Origin: Liolophura sinensis
Taxonomy: Eukaryota; Mollusca; Polyplacophora; Chitonida; Chitonidae
Direction: 5' to 3'
NCBI RefSeq assembly: GCF_032854445.1
Contig: NC_088299.1
Location: 10,035,608-10,099,607 of the forward strand
Length of the DNA stretch: 64,000 nucleotides
Part shown: piece after piece, positions 1-12,340 of the stretch
How the letters are laid out: each line of letters opens with the position of its first letter
How positions within the stretch are numbered: position 1 is the first letter of the stretch
Notes under the pieces: model-generated
The model's database searches: none
Seen by the model: the letters and a program-made list of their open reading frames with translations, nothing else
Told to the model about the DNA's origin: nothing
Position numbers and translations under genes: made by a program

Positions 1-288
1 AACAGGTGTGTTATATTTAAGAAAACCATCTGTCCTACAATAGTGTACACCTTCATACAATTGTTACAAACCCATTAAGCAATGACCAGATCGATCAACT
101 TTCTTGATTCACATTCAGCGTTCTTCAGTTCATGCAGGTAAACAACAGTAGAACTAGTAAACGGTACTGTAGAAAAATATGGTGTCTTTGACAAATTTTT
201 AAATGCATGAACTGATATAGAGTGTATGTACAGAGGACAGATATGCTTCGATGAATAATTAGAAGATAAAATATAAAAAGATAAAACA

Positions 289-400
289 TAAAAAAACACT
301 GACAGCATGAAGAGTAAATCCGAGCAGCGACGACAGTGTGATAGCTGAAAAATGCGTTTTCACGCGTAACCCTTTAAATAACCTCAGTTTTACCTCTTGT
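289..400 (-). repeat. Dispersed repeat family R, fragment
   Basis: Minus-strand reading gives AACTGAGGT, GGGTTACGCGTGA, then AGCTATCACACTGTCGTCGC, TGCTCGGATTTACTCT and CATGCTGTC. These blocks recur in the same order at 3085-3310, 3390-3635 and 45300-45455. No coding frame. The rest of 1-640 is AT-rich with nothing recognised. Confidence 0.5.
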
Positions 401-2137
401 AGTTAGGGTGGCATCCTAATTAAATGTCTACCCAAAGGATTCCTAATCCATTGCTATATTGTCTGATTGCACGAATTACACCATTGTCTGAAAGACAAAC
501 TGATATGAATAATTATAAATTTTGGACATTCTCGGTCAATACTAAAAATACTAAAATACTAAATATTTTCTCCATGTATATTGATGTTTACTATTCGGTT
601 AACCAACTAAATAGAGGAGAATTTAATCATAGTATCTAGCACGTGCGATAGGTATAGCTTTCACGTGCGATAGGCAGCACGTTTTCATTTATCTTTTAAG
701 GTTATAACCATCGGAGTATATTCGGACATACGTTTATTTAAAGAATAAACGAATTTATGTAAACTGATGTTTTTTTTTTATAGCATTGTCGTAAGAACAA
801 CAATCAAATAAATATCAAATCAAATACACTTAATTGGACGTTGTGGCCATCATCAGGATAATGTCAAATTACTGAAATAAGGTTACTGATAAACTGTTTG
901 TGATGTTAAAGGTACTTAAAGGATACGTCAAAAGGTATAATATAAAACGAAGAGTACGGTTGTAAGGGATATGGCAAAAAAATGGGATTTTGTTTTTCAT
1001 TTTGATCCATATTCTATATTTCTTAATAATCCCTCTATTTTATGCATATATGCCGTCAATGGTAGGAAATATCCTAAAATGACGTCATCGATGAACATAC
1101 TGGAACGCGGACTCTACCACCAACAAAGTTGTTTTGACAGCTATCAGAGTTGTCCTCACCACAACAAGCTGTATACTTAATTTCCGGGGTGACCGATGGG
1201 GAGTTCAATGTCTTCATACTGCCAATACCTCAGCTTTGTTGAACAAAAATAAAAATACGTAATAGTCATGCGAAAGACAATTGAAGGCTACACCGAAGAA
1301 ACAGATGTTTAACATATAAACACGTGATAAGCACATCCTGTATTATGCAACACATAATAAACGTGATTAATATTTCATTGTAACATACTTAAACATATTC
1401 ACCCAACAATTGATAACAATTGACGCCGCTGTATAATGTTGGTCATATACACTGAAAACTTTAAATCCTCCATTACGCAAGAAATCCATCCAATTTCATG
1501 CATAATGACTGCATTTACACAATAAATGTAAGTATTTATGAAAAATGTATTTAGAAAATAAATCCATGCATTGATGCAAAAACGCGTTTCGTTGAGGCAT
1601 CATGACACCCTTGAACATGTTAAACGTTAGCAGTTATTACAGTGTATATCCAAATCTGCCTTTGGCTGTGTTTTTATAAGATTTCTGAATAAAATGTGAT
1701 TAAATGGCTGCATGTGGTATGCCGTTGATTTGATAAAATTCTTATGATATTTTCTAGCGACATATACTCTCGCACAAAAATGAGCTATTCCAACATTAAA
1801 TATCTGTAACGTTGCAAAACCTCTGTAGTGTCCAAAACAAACAAAAAAAAAAACACCACAGAATTCATATTTCCGAAAAGTTGTAAAAAACTTTATGTTT
1901 ATGAATATTCATGTGTCAGAGAACTCAAGCTTCTAGCCATTGATGTTTACAAAGCTATGAGATACATAAATAATACTTAACCTGTTTACTTATTGTGAAA
2001 AATCGACTTTCTGAAAAACATTTAAAAGTGATGACATTATTTTATCATAATTGTTCAATTTTAAGTTCAAAACATTCCGGTTGAGGAATGATAGCTTCAG
2101 TACTGATTTAACACTTGGCTTTAGTTCGAATAATGTT
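401..2137. other. AT-rich non-coding stretch
   Basis: No exon recognised. Two copies of CACGTGCGATAGG sit 22 bp apart (640-652, 662-674). A perfect cAMP-response-type palindrome TGACGTCA is at 1079-1086. A residual SINE-tail-like ACAATCAAATAAATA is near 799. Confidence 0.4.
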
Positions 2138-2215
2138 CAGATAAATGGTGCTCACACTGTAGCTGGTCCACTGTAAAATCACTGGTTCAAATCCAGCCTT
2201 CGCTGGAGGTAAGTA
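2138..2215 (+). mobile_element. tRNA-like SINE head fragment
   Basis: CACTGGTTCAAATCCAGC at about 2181-2199 matches the tRNA/SINE B-box consensus. A related GGTTCAAATCCAGCTCTCGC is found on the minus strand at 60200-60310. No complete A-box or tail is seen. Confidence 0.3.
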
Positions 2216-2290
2216 CAGTTTTAAGTCAGCATCTTTAACAGGTACCTGTCAATACCTGTAGCATAAGTGAAAAAGTCTTGAATCTACGCT

Positions 2291-2449
2291 TCGAAACAGA
2301 CATTCGTATACCAGCCGTCAACCAAAAAGGACGTTCCAAGTCAATTATCACAAGGCCAATTCCCAAAACGACTTATAACACAAATCACCAAAGAACTAAG
2401 AAAGTATATAGAGTACTAAAATAGGACAGTATACGAATGTTTGTTTCGA
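2291..2449. mobile_element. Small TIR element or hairpin (159 bp)
   Basis: TCGAAACAGACATTCGTATA (starting 2291) is mirrored by the inverted copy ending at 2449; the 21-bp arms differ at one base. The interior has no coding frame. It fits a MITE, a short non-autonomous DNA transposon, but no target duplication is clear. Confidence 0.45.
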
Positions 2450-2469
2450 TCCAAAGGTTTATGCAAAAA

Positions 2470-2780
2470 AAAAAAAACAGTCAACAGTTTTTAATTATGT
2501 TAGAAAGGTGCTTGGGATGTTCTAGGCGGCCGTGTGAAATCAGTATTCAAATCGTGTACGATGCTAGAATATCAGTTGTCGATAAGAAGATATGTATCTC
2601 AATTGCGATCTAATTCAACAGGATGAATATACTACCCCTAATCCCAGGTTAAGCGGAATTAGACACAATAATGAAGCGGGGCGCCAGAGATTCTGGACTC
2701 TGTCCATTTTTAGTTATAAGAGAATTATACTCAATGTAAAACTTGGAGTGAAGGCATTTGACGGAATAACCTTGACACAC
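2470..2780. repeat. Old dispersed repeat, copy 1 (partner at 46.8 kb)
   Basis: Shares ordered blocks with 46820-47130: AACAGTCAACAG, ATATGTATCTCAA followed by TGCG, AGGTTAA then AGTTAGACA/AATTAGACA, and a 3' ATTTG block. The two copies are strongly diverged with small gaps. No protein family recognised in either. Confidence 0.45.
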
Positions 2781-3084
2781 TAGTTTTTGCAGTAATTACT
2801 TGAGTCCGACGCTAAAACAATAACCCACTAAAAAAATAATTAAATAAATCTGTAAAAGGATCATCCATATTTTGAGAAAATAACAAAAAATAAAACAATG
2901 CATTTCTACTGGATTGTGATCCTAAAATAAGAAAAAAAGAAAACCATACAACACATACATATTTGACATATACCTTTTGAATATAAGAAAACAGACCGAA
3001 AGACAAGCATGAAAACAAGAAGGAGAACTTTTGCATTTCGTTAGCTTGGATTACTCCGCGTTAAGTTTACATGAATACCATTAA
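2781..3084. other. AT-rich non-coding stretch
   Basis: Nothing recognised on either strand. Confidence 0.4.
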
Positions 3085-3310
3085 ATCTTGTGACAACACA
3101 GCATTTTTAGTATTCCCAGACAGTGACGTCTCACGAAATGCCAATAACATCACCGCGCTTTTTCAGCCATTTAAGTAATTAAATGAACAGACAGAACAAA
3201 ACCCTAAATGAGATAAACCGACAAGGGGTCGGATTTCACCATTTACGTGTGAACATTTGCTAATTAACACACTGTCATCGCTGCTCTTGTTTTACTGGCT
3301 ATGTCGTGTG
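3085..3310 (+). repeat. Dispersed repeat family R, copy
   Basis: Shares the block order CAGTGACGTC, AATTGCCA/AATGCCAA, AGAACAAAACCCT, GATAAACCGACAAG, TTTACGTGTGA, CACTGTCATCGCTGCTC and GTTTTACT with the next copy at 3390-3635. Both lie in the same direction ~305 bp apart, so they may be a diverged tandem duplication. Confidence 0.55.
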
Positions 3311-3389
3311 TCCTCGTTTATAGTGCAGTCATGAATAAACCGGATTTCTGCTGATGGATTAATGTTACTTGAATGTTAATTGTGGTTAC

Positions 3390-3635
3390 AACACAGTATT
3401 TTGATCAGTGACGTCAAAGAAATTGCCACTAACGTCACTGGGTGATTTTTTTTTACCTAATCGTGCTTAAGTCATGGTGCTAATGGCGTGTAATTCGCTC
3501 TTATTTAAGCATTTACATGAACAGTTAGAACAAAACCCTGACTGAGGTAAATTGACAAGAGTCCGTATTCCACGGGTTACGTGTGACCATCACACTCTCG
3601 TCACTACTCCGGTTTTACTATCTAAATCACTAGTA
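3390..3635 (+). repeat. Dispersed repeat family R, copy
   Basis: Contains TGACGTCA (3412-3419), CATTTACATGAACAG, AGAACAAAACCCTGACTGAG, GGTTACGTGTGACCA, then CACTCTCGTCACTACTCCGG and TTTTACT. This is the most complete copy and serves as reference for the others at 0.3, 3.1, 45.3, 55.2, 58.3 and 62.0 kb. Confidence 0.55.
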
Positions 3636-4130
3636 TAGACTTTAAAATGACACAATTGTATCATGAAAGTGTAAATTATGAAATTTTTTTGTTAAATTAC
3701 CTCCATGTGGAAACAATATCTGTAAAGCCACATCGTTTTTTTCCATATAATCGTGTACCAGAAACTAAAATCTCAACTGATGTATTCAAATATAAATAGA
3801 ATGTTAAAATCTGAAATGCTGTCCTGCTTTTAAACAGCTCGAATTTGTATGTGCAAAGCAAAGGACAACACGACCCAAACAAAAGTCCTCTAGTCTGTTT
3901 GGGCATTTTGCCTACATTTTCTGTTACTATGACAGCATATTGTTATACGATATGATAGTAATAACTCGTAATAGCCTATTAGTGTTCAGTGTGACAGGAA
4001 CATAACCGATAATTTTGATAACCGGTAGAGTAGGTCTATACCTGATTCACATATGAATGTTTAAAACAATAACACACTCAAGGTGACATTGGCATCCAGT
4101 CTTTTTAATCAACATATTTTGGGAGTTATA
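3636..4130. other. AT-rich non-coding stretch
   Basis: Nothing recognised. Confidence 0.4.
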
Positions 4131-4376
4131 GGGTCTACCTGACCTAGTGATTAACGCGCTAGCGCTGCAGATTAACCCAGGAGCCTCTAACCAATACAGT
4201 CGCCGTGAGGTCAATTCCAGCTCATACTAGCTTCCTTTCCGGTACCACTTTGAAAGGTCATCCAGCTACCTGCGAATGGTCCTTGGTTTCTCCCGGATTC
4301 TGAAAGGTTTTCATTCACTATAATGCTGTCAGCCGCCGCATAAGTGAATCACCAATCAAATAAATAAATAACTAAA
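4131..4376 (+). mobile_element. SINE family A, near full length, diverged
   Basis: Begins near a degraded tRNA-like head (GATTAACGCGCTAGCGCTGC), then the body GGAGCCTCTAACCAATAC and TCAATTCCAGCTCATACTAG, the core TGCGAATGGTCCTTGG and the tail CACCAATCAAATAAATAAAT. Many point differences from the 26.3-kb copy show it is old. Confidence 0.8.
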
Positions 4377-5039
4377 TTAATTAGAAGTTATATCAGCCTT
4401 TCTGGGATGACTTCATAGTCCTGTGGCAAGGATTTGAATTAAAAGACCAGCGGGCTGAGTTGTCACACGTTCGATAATTTTTGATGTCGAAAATTTGTGT
4501 CTAATGCTCCGAGGCTCCGATAATTGTGAGAAAGTTCTAGATAGTCCTTAAGAGCTTATGTCATTTTCACGCCATCTCGACTATCTCATCTCAGCACTCT
4601 CACCTGTCTTAATCGGTTTAGTAATTAATAATTCTCCCTGTTCAGATAAACATAATATATTTTCACCTGGGAGAGGTCTTTTATTTCCCCCTGATTGTTC
4701 CAGTTCGAATCATGAAGAATTCGAACAGAAATTTTCCAACTGTTCATGTCCATGTTTTTGAGTGAGTGACTGAGTTTATTTTTCAAGCCATAATTTGTTT
4801 CATGTTCATAGTTGTTGATGTACACGGAAGGTGTAATATAACATTGACCGCGCTTGAGAGCTTGTGTTCGAAATTCAAGGAGTCTGCAGCATGAGAAAAT
4901 GGAAGATCCTCGGGCATTTCACTCCCATGCATTGGAGGGAGTTTAGGCAGCAGTGGAAACCCAACCATAGGACTGACAATAAATATGGCTTTTTTCAGCG
5001 TTAAATTGACAGTTTAACAATGTTGAGCAGACGAAGTGT
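4377..5039. other. Non-coding stretch
   Basis: No exon or repeat recognised. Confidence 0.4.
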
Positions 5040-5880
5040 ATTAGATTGGCTTAAAGTCGATGCACGCTAACCTGGCGCAGGACAGTTGGATTATAGGCCG
5101 GAATCCCGGCTATATGACTGCCAGAGCGGGCGCCCAAACGCCTCCTCTTCGCATGACAAGCAAAACGATGGAATGAAAGAACAATTTCCATACTTTGTCG
5201 AGTCGATTACTGAAGTCTGATTTCCTTTCTTATCCTTACATCTCTCCAATAACTTGGCCAGGCCGTTCAATCGTCACAGTGGCCGGGCAGCCCATTGCTG
5301 GGGAATCCCTGATGGCGCCAAACGCTAGACTATCCGCTCCGTCATCTCGTCGAGCGATGCAGGCCGTGTATTGCCGTAATACCAGCTTTTGGATGCTATC
5401 TCCACATACATCAGATCCGCAGCCGATTGTTCTTCCCGAATTTGATGAAAGGAAACGGAGGGATGAAATGTTCCTGGTACAGCTTTCAAGTTTGGCAGGG
5501 ATGTCTGATGTCATTGGCTGATAAGCTATGGGTCATGAAATCAATTCACAACAATTTAGCACTTTTACGTCCGGTTCCCCGAAGGTCGTAGATTTGATCA
5601 GTTTCTGTAGTCACTGCAGGATTGAAGTGTCGGCATATCCCGGACAAATCACCCTGGCTACAGATTTACCGTCGCGTCGTCCATATATTCGTGATATCCA
5701 CTCACATCCCCCTATTGTATAACTTATTGGCAGTTTTGACACCGGATGCTGTCCCATTTGACGGAAGCGTAATTCCGGAATAAAGTCGGAGACTCCGAAC
5801 AACATCGGAACATCAGCATGTATCACGTCAAGTTTTGTTAAACACAGCCCATGGGATTTAGCCACGGGGTGGATTTAAAT
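5040..5880. other. G+C-richer segment, no recognised gene
   Basis: Visibly richer in CpG and G+C than its flanks. It has open frames on both strands at 5195-5521 (108 aa) and 5236-5514 (92 aa), none resembling a known protein. It could be an unmethylated regulatory segment or an unrecognised exon. Confidence 0.3.
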
Positions 5881-7365
5881 TGGCATCAATGAAATCTTTT
5901 CGAAAATGTCCCGTGAATCTTTGCAAATTTGTTTGACGCCTTTATATTTCTGAGGCTCAACTGTTATCGCCTATCACACGCGCCCAAAGTTAAAACTACA
6001 AAAAAAGGCAAATGGGCGGATATTTGCGCAGACATTAAACCACGTCATCGTAGCGGCAATGTCAAGGTACAAATCATGCAAAAACTAAAATCTGCAACGA
6101 AACATTCAACATAGTATAAGATCTTTTTTTTTTTTTTACTTTTTTGGCATTTAAGGTACAAATAAAACAAAAACGTAAATAAGCGTATTGGTCAGGAAAC
6201 ATTCGATTCAAATTGAAAGGACAACATTCTTACTGATGAAAAGAAAGTTCCAAATATAGTAAGCGAAGTATTATATCCATAGTTCAACCAAATACATAAA
6301 TAAAAGTTACACTGGCAAAATTATTGGTATCGACTTCCTAATTGCCAGTACCAAGTAGCCCGTTGTGTTAATGTAAACGATAAAACAGAGCAGTCCCCTG
6401 TGAGTGCAGAGGATTCTGTCAAATGTCCTCTCATACAAATTGAGGCCAAGTTGAAGTCGATAATCGGGCAAAAGGCGTTTTGTCTCGGCAACCCACTGTT
6501 AGTTTTCCCCAAAGAATTCTCTCTTTATTGCCCTCATCGATCCCTGCCTGTGGGAGAAAGCCTCAATTTCTGCCCGTCCCGGCGTCTTCTCACCCAGAAC
6601 GCGGCAGACGGCGAATACAGACCCCGTGAGCACATCGATTGTATCACTCCACGCGCTCCGCGTTGATGGGGTGCAAAGGTGTCACCGAAATGAGCGCTTT
6701 CCACAGTTGCTGCTCTCCTCGAGTCGCTGCTTGGCTCTGCTTTAGGATACTGGGATCACTCGAGTGTGTAATTTAAACATAACCTTTGCCAAAGAAAGAC
6801 AAACAATTATAAACGCCAAAGGAATGTGAACGCAGAGTTTATGATAGCATAATCTGAGGACACCTGTACTCTAAGGGTATAGAAATTTTAATTATTGAGA
6901 AATCGATTGCAACGTGTTTGACCAGAAGTTTGAATTTAACTAACGAATTCACTGAAATAAATGATAACTTACTCGTAAAATCCTAATCCATATAAAAGCC
7001 AAATATAATTGAAACTTTCATGATACGGTTTCCAATGATACAAAAATTCCTTGAAGCAAATATTTCTGGATATTTCTACATCTATGTTCTATCTGAGAGA
7101 AATGCTAAAATCATACATTGAAGAAGTATAACTACAACATATTAAAAACGATTACGTTGAAAAAAGAAAAATGAACAGCAAAAAAAAAAATAAATAAATA
7201 AAAATAAATAAAAGAAAAGAAAATTAATTGAGAAATTCCGGAGACAACATGGTACAAACGTTGGATCACAGTGCGTTGATTTAGCAGACTTTATTATACG
7301 GTTACGCATATGCAAGAGAGATAAGTTCAGCTAAAGAACCTTGGTGTGCTAAGAAATACAAGAAT
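5881..7365. other. Non-coding stretch with a G+C-richer core
   Basis: Mostly AT-rich with T- and A-runs (6123-6140, 7180-7225). 6390-6760 is richer in G+C with an 88-residue open frame that I do not recognise. GGTACAAAT blocks at about 6065 and 6154 are followed by similar sequence, suggesting an old short duplication. Confidence 0.3.
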
Positions 7366-7458
7366 GACTAGTAAGCCTAACAAGAAAGACGAGTGGGCAT
7401 ATTCACAAATACACGAATACCTAGTAGGAATATTAAAGGGGAAAAAGCATTAAAACTT

Positions 7459-8665
7459 ATCATCAAGAAAGTTGAGTAAGCCTATCAACAAAGAAAGCCA
7501 AGCTGGGCTATCAACAAGAAAGCCAAGTAGACCTATCAACAAGAAAGTCTAGTAGACCTATCAACAAGAAAGCCTAGTAGGCGTATCAACAAGAAAGCTT
7601 AGAAGATAAAAGACTATAGCATAGAGAGTAAAAGTTAACACTATGGCTTAGGCAGGATTAGGTAAAAAAAAATGCATATCATCAAGAAAAAAGGTATAGA
7701 ATCCTATTAATAAATGCTTGAAAGGCCTATCAACAAGACAGCCTGGTAGGCCTTTCATCAAGTCAGCCTAGTAGGCCTGTCAACAGGACAGCCTAGTAGG
7801 CCTATCAGCCTGGTAGGCCTTTCATCAAGTCAGCCCAATAGGCCTGTCAACAAGACAACCTAGTAGGCCTGTCAACAAGAAAGCCTAGTAGGCGTATCAA
7901 CAAGAAAGCTTAGAAGATAAAAGACTATAGCATAGAAAGTAAACGTTAACACTATGGCTTAAGCAGAATTAGGTAAAAAAAAATGCATATCATCAAGAAA
8001 AAAGGTATAGAATGCTATTAATAAATGCTTGAAAGGCCTATCAACAAGACAGCCTGGTAGGCCTTTCATCAAGTCAGCCTAGTAGGCCTGTCAACAGGAC
8101 AGCCTAGTAGGCCTATCAGCCTGGTAGGCCTTTCATCAAGTCAGCCCAATAGGCCTGTCAACAAGACAACCTAGTAGGCCTGTCAACAGGACGGCCAGTA
8201 GGCATATCAGCCTGTTAGGCCTTTCATCAAGTCAGCCTAGTAGGCCTGTCAACAAGACAACCTTGTAGGCCTGTCATCAGGACAGCCTAGTAGGCCTATC
8301 AGCCTGGTAGGTCTTTCATCAAGTCAGCCTAGTAGGCCTGTCAACAAGACAACCTAGTAGGCCTGTCAACAAGACAGCCTAGTAGGTCTTTCATCAAGTC
8401 AGCCTAGTAGGCCTGTCAACAAGACAGCCTAGTAGGCCTGTCAGCAAGACGACCTAGTAGGCTTGTCAACAAGACAGCCTAGTAGGCCTATCAGCAAGAC
8501 AACCTAATAGGTCGATCAACAAAATAGCCTTGTAGACCTATCAACAAAACAGCCTAGTAGGCCTCTTAACAAGACAGCCTGGTAGGCCTATCAACAAGAC
8601 AGACTAGTAGGCCTCTTAACAGGACAGACTGGTAGGCCTATCAACAAGAAAGCAGAGTAGAAATC
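7459..8665. repeat. 25-bp minisatellite with an internal 311-bp duplication
   Basis: Units of the type AACAAGACAGCCTAGTAGGC plus CTGTC (25 bp), with variants ATCAAGTCAGCC... and 17-bp deleted units. The block with GCGTATCAAC at 7581 recurs at 7892 (shift 311 bp) with few differences. Each block carries a ~110-bp non-repeat spacer (GAAGATAAAAGACTATAGC onward). Looser units start at about 7366. Confidence 0.93.
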
Positions 8666-8982
8666 CTATTAACAAATTTTCCCTTTCTCAAATCCTCATA
8701 CATCCACTTTCACAAAGCTTTCATAACATAAAATATATTGATCATTTTAAAACGCCATCAGGCGAATTGATTTACAAGAGAAGTTGCACACAAATTGATT
8801 GACGAAGACAGTACTCTGCATGGTGCAATCTTTTTATATTGTAAAAGATTAACTTGGTTGTAAAATTTAATTTCGATTTAATTTAATACTGTAAACAACA
8901 AAGGTGTGCTAAACAACCGTAAAGTCGTATAGCCGTACTCTTGGACACCACTCAGCAATTACCCCAAGCAATCCAATAGTTC
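8666..8982. other. AT-rich non-coding stretch
   Basis: Nothing recognised. Confidence 0.4.
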
Positions 8983-9188
8983 GGGGCCTCAGTGGTCGAA
9001 TGGTTAGCGTGCTAGCGCAACCCGACGGTTCAAAAAATTCTCACCAATGCGGGGGCTGAGAGTTCAAATCCAGCTCATGCTGTCTGCCCTCTAGGGTTCT
9101 TTGCACGGATTCCGCCAACTATAATGCTTGTCATATGAGTACGATGAATACGATGAAAATACCAATCAAATAAATAAAATAAATAAAC
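8983..9188 (+). mobile_element. SINE family A, internally deleted
   Basis: Starts GGGGCCTCAGTGG with GGTTAGCGTGCTAGCGC, keeps CTCACCAATGCGG and GAGTTCAAATCCAGCTCATG (B-box), lacks the ATGGTCGTGGG core, and ends CCAATCAAATAAATAAAATA. Confidence 0.8.
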
Positions 9189-9628
9189 TTTCCGTGTTTC
9201 TGACACAGTTTCCTGGTGCCATAGGAAGTAATTGTGGTGAAAACGCAATGCGTACAGCACAGAAATTACTTTAATTGTTTGTTATTGTTTAAATAAGTTT
9301 TAAGCAAATTACATAGAGTGTTTTTCACAGTTGCAAAAACGTTTTTTATATTCTCATGGAGAATAAAACCAGAGCAAAAATATGAAAGCTTACAAATGAT
9401 GAAATCCAGGGGTTTTTTAAGTTATGATTTTATTCTGTTTATGTAAATATTTGAATAGTAGCAACTTAACCTTCTTAATTGGGTAGCAAACTGGAGTGAC
9501 GATAATTACGATTTTTTAGACGTAACTGATATAGAATTACCGAAAATACTGTGTTGCCATCACATTTAATAAGCAATGACCTGAAAACAATGCAACAGGA
9601 TCAGGCCTCGGGAATGCCTACAGCCGAC
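9189..9628. other. AT-rich non-coding stretch
   Basis: Nothing recognised. Confidence 0.4.
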
Positions 9629-9640
9629 ATACAGTATAGA

Positions 9641-9905
9641 CTTTTTTATTTGATCGGTGTTTTACGCCGTACTCAAGAATATTTCACTCACACGACGGCG
9701 GCCAGCATTATGATGGGAGGAAACCGGGCAGAGCCCGGGGGAAACCCACGACCATCCGCAGGTTGCTGGCAGACCTTCTCACATACGGCTGGAGAGGAAG
9801 ACAGCATGAGCTGGACAGCATGAACTCACAGCGACCGCATTGGTAACAGGCTCCCATGTCATTACGCTGCGCTAGCGCGCTAACTAACTAAGCCACGGAG
9901 GCCCC
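9641..9905 (-). mobile_element. SINE family A, full length, with target duplications
   Basis: Minus-strand copy: TTTATTTGATCGGTGTTTTA tail side first, then GGAAACCGGGCAGAGCCC, and the tRNA-like head ending GCCACGGAGGCCCC at 9905. Flanks ATACAGTATAGA (9629-9640) and ATACAATATAGA (9907-9918) look like a 12-bp target-site duplication with one change. A short tail suggests moderate age. Confidence 0.88.
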
Positions 9906-9918
9906 GATACAATATAGA

Positions 9919-11060
9919 GAGCAGCAAGGAAAATGCGATGGTTGGTAATTGGTACTAGTAAGAAACTTAATCAATAATTTCATATCTTGTATATCTTTTT
10001 GTTTTTCAAAATAATTATGTGGCTGTTTTGTTGATTGTCATATTGATATGCCCTTTTTCTAATAACCTGTTTCAGTCCTAGCAATAGTCCCTAAAAGCAT
10101 GCATATAGACGTGTCAAATATATTTCCTGGGCATTTCTTTCGGTATCCCAGGGAACTTTGTTGTACCATCTCATTTGTCCATTACGTGCAGTGTAGAGTG
10201 ATTTAATTAAACAAATTTTGTAATGAGATGGTCACTTCAATAGTCATCCATCATTGGGAGACTAATACCGTGGACAAAGTGAACAATTTGTCGTTCCGGC
10301 AGAAAATTTATGGACGCAGGTATTAAAGAAGAGACATGAAAGCCAGAACTTAGACGGCTCGTATATGTTGAGAAACTCTGTTGTCGCGTGGGCATATGGC
10401 GTGTTGTGTCGACTTTCAACTCGACCGTCGTAGATCAGCTAGGACTTAAAACTGGGAGATAATCCTGAATTATGGATAGAGATGTGGCGTCCAATAATTG
10501 AACAGGCCGCACGCTGGATACAGCCGGGCATGTTGAGCGTTCACAAGTCCTCACCCAGGTTCGTGTGGCATCGGCCTAACGGCGACGACCAAAACAAGGC
10601 GAGAAATTTGACGATCTTTTGACGGTAAATCCTTCTCAATTTGATTGCGCTAAGACGCCGTTTGACATGTAAACCTTTCCTGAAAGCTTTGGCTTTTTAG
10701 CCGCCAGTGTTTACGACCAATCCTCACCAACCATCGATGACACTGAAGTGCCCTTGCAAATTTGTTGACGCAATGAAATTAATTTCGTCTTAAGGGAACA
10801 GCTCATAAACAATGGCCGAGCGACTTTGGAACGAAAAAGGTCCGAACATTAGAAATGAAGATAATGTTTGTCACAAAGAACAGAACGTGCGTCGCACGTG
10901 TAATTGATGGGGTTGAATATGATGTATGGCGTAGTTTTATCTCTACTTCGATAATCATAAAACCCATTTGTTCCTTCATTTAATACATTATTGTGACACA
11001 GTCGCACTCATCACAAATCCATACATCAAACCAGTACATAGATTACTCGATCTTTGGGAC
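9919..11060. other. Non-coding stretch with a G+C-richer segment
   Basis: 10130-10910 is richer in G+C and CpG. It contains forkhead-type motifs TGTAAAC (10668-10674) and TGTTTAC (10708-10714), and a palindromic homeodomain-type GAAATTAATTTC (10775-10786). No exon recognised; a regulatory segment is possible. Confidence 0.3.
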
Positions 11061-11065
11061 GGTAA

Positions 11066-11151
11066 CAGGGTGAGTGGTGGGTGGGTGGTGGTGGGGGGGG
11101 GGGGGTGCATGTGATGTGGGTGTGTGTGTTTGGTGGAGTGGGGGGGGGGGA
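11066..11151 (+). repeat. G-rich tract with long G-runs
   Basis: Two runs of ten or more G (about 11093-11105 and 11140-11150) joined by GGTGGGTGG and (GT)n. It could form a G-quadruplex on the plus strand. The run lengths may be inexact in an assembly. Confidence 0.7.
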
Positions 11152-12340
11152 GCAGAAAATGTGGACAGGTATTAATCATCTATATAACTCCAACTGATGT
11201 TAAATTATTTAAAGGAAAACTGATGTTATGTACATTTTTTTAAAATAGAAAGCAAGTTATATTTGAGATAGCTAAGAAAGTTTTATATACTTAAATAAAG
11301 GACAGAAATATTCGTAATGAAGCAACATTTTTTCTAGATATTTTAATTAAAACCTCGAACTATTTATTAGTATTAATAATAAGATTAAGTTGAGCTTTCA
11401 TAAGTTTTATTTGAAATCATGCAAGTCAACATGAACTCTTAAAGACCTTTAACGATGTTTTGTTTACACGTGCATTCATTTGACTCACCTTGCATTTTGA
11501 ATTTGGGCAGGATGCGATCAAAAAATAGGCTGTTCTCTCAAATGTAAGATGAAGCGTTATCACGTCAGGGAAAATATGCAAACACTTAGAACCTAATTTG
11601 TTCTTAACGCCTGACTTGAGCACACAGGTTAAGCAATACCGTTTATAACTGTTCCAGGGTTGCTGGCAGTTGATATCCATTATCCCTGAAGTCTGTCCCT
11701 ACCGCCGTGGGTAATGCTTCGTTGACAGTACCGACCAAGATTTAATTTCCACTTAAAATTCATTTACAGGGACTCCTATATTAAATGCTTAGAGAATGTC
11801 CCTAGCCTTTGAAGATGCAATGAGATCGGCGGACACGTGGTGTAAGCCAAACCGAGATCCGACTAGCTCACGGAGGTAGAATTGTCAACAGCTGACGGAA
11901 AGCGATATAGGCGTCATGGCGTTATTTTCCTCCCTTCTGGATAAGTATGAAATATTAACATTGCCGCTAGGACTTCGCAAACTGGCATCACACGCCGCGA
12001 AACTATTCAGTATAAGCCCAATTCAAATGCAGTTGTTTTTTTCTTTTTTTCTGTGATGCAACAGCGTATGAGTATAATATCGAAAAGTACTATTATAGCA
12101 AATTATACAGCATCGGAAGACATTGGCAAGTCGTTTTTATTTTTGATTTAACACGTACTATTTTAAAGTCCTGTGATTTACTTAAACAAATACAGAATCG
12201 ACGCAGATTGGCTGACAGTGGAGATAGGGTTTCTTGGGTTAAAGCCTGCAGCCTGTCACGGGTTGAATAAATCTGGGATACCTAAAATGCAACACAGGCA
12301 TTTATAAAGAATTGAGGGTCAGTAAACTAGCTAACCAGAA
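11152..12340. other. Non-coding stretch
   Basis: AT-rich. The open frame at 11426-11680 is not recognised. No repeat seen. Confidence 0.35.

Noticed and set aside
5195-5521. 108-residue plus-strand protein
   Set aside because: A competing frame of similar length on the other strand, no known motif, no splice support. Listed only as a G+C-richer segment.
7459-8665. CRISPR-like array of ~25-bp repeats
   Set aside because: Units are contiguous with no unique spacers and vary in length. The genome is eukaryotic. It is a minisatellite.
9551-9823. 90-residue protein, and similar frames with TQEYFTHTTAASIM
   Set aside because: Translation of the SINE family A body; the same peptide appears at every copy.
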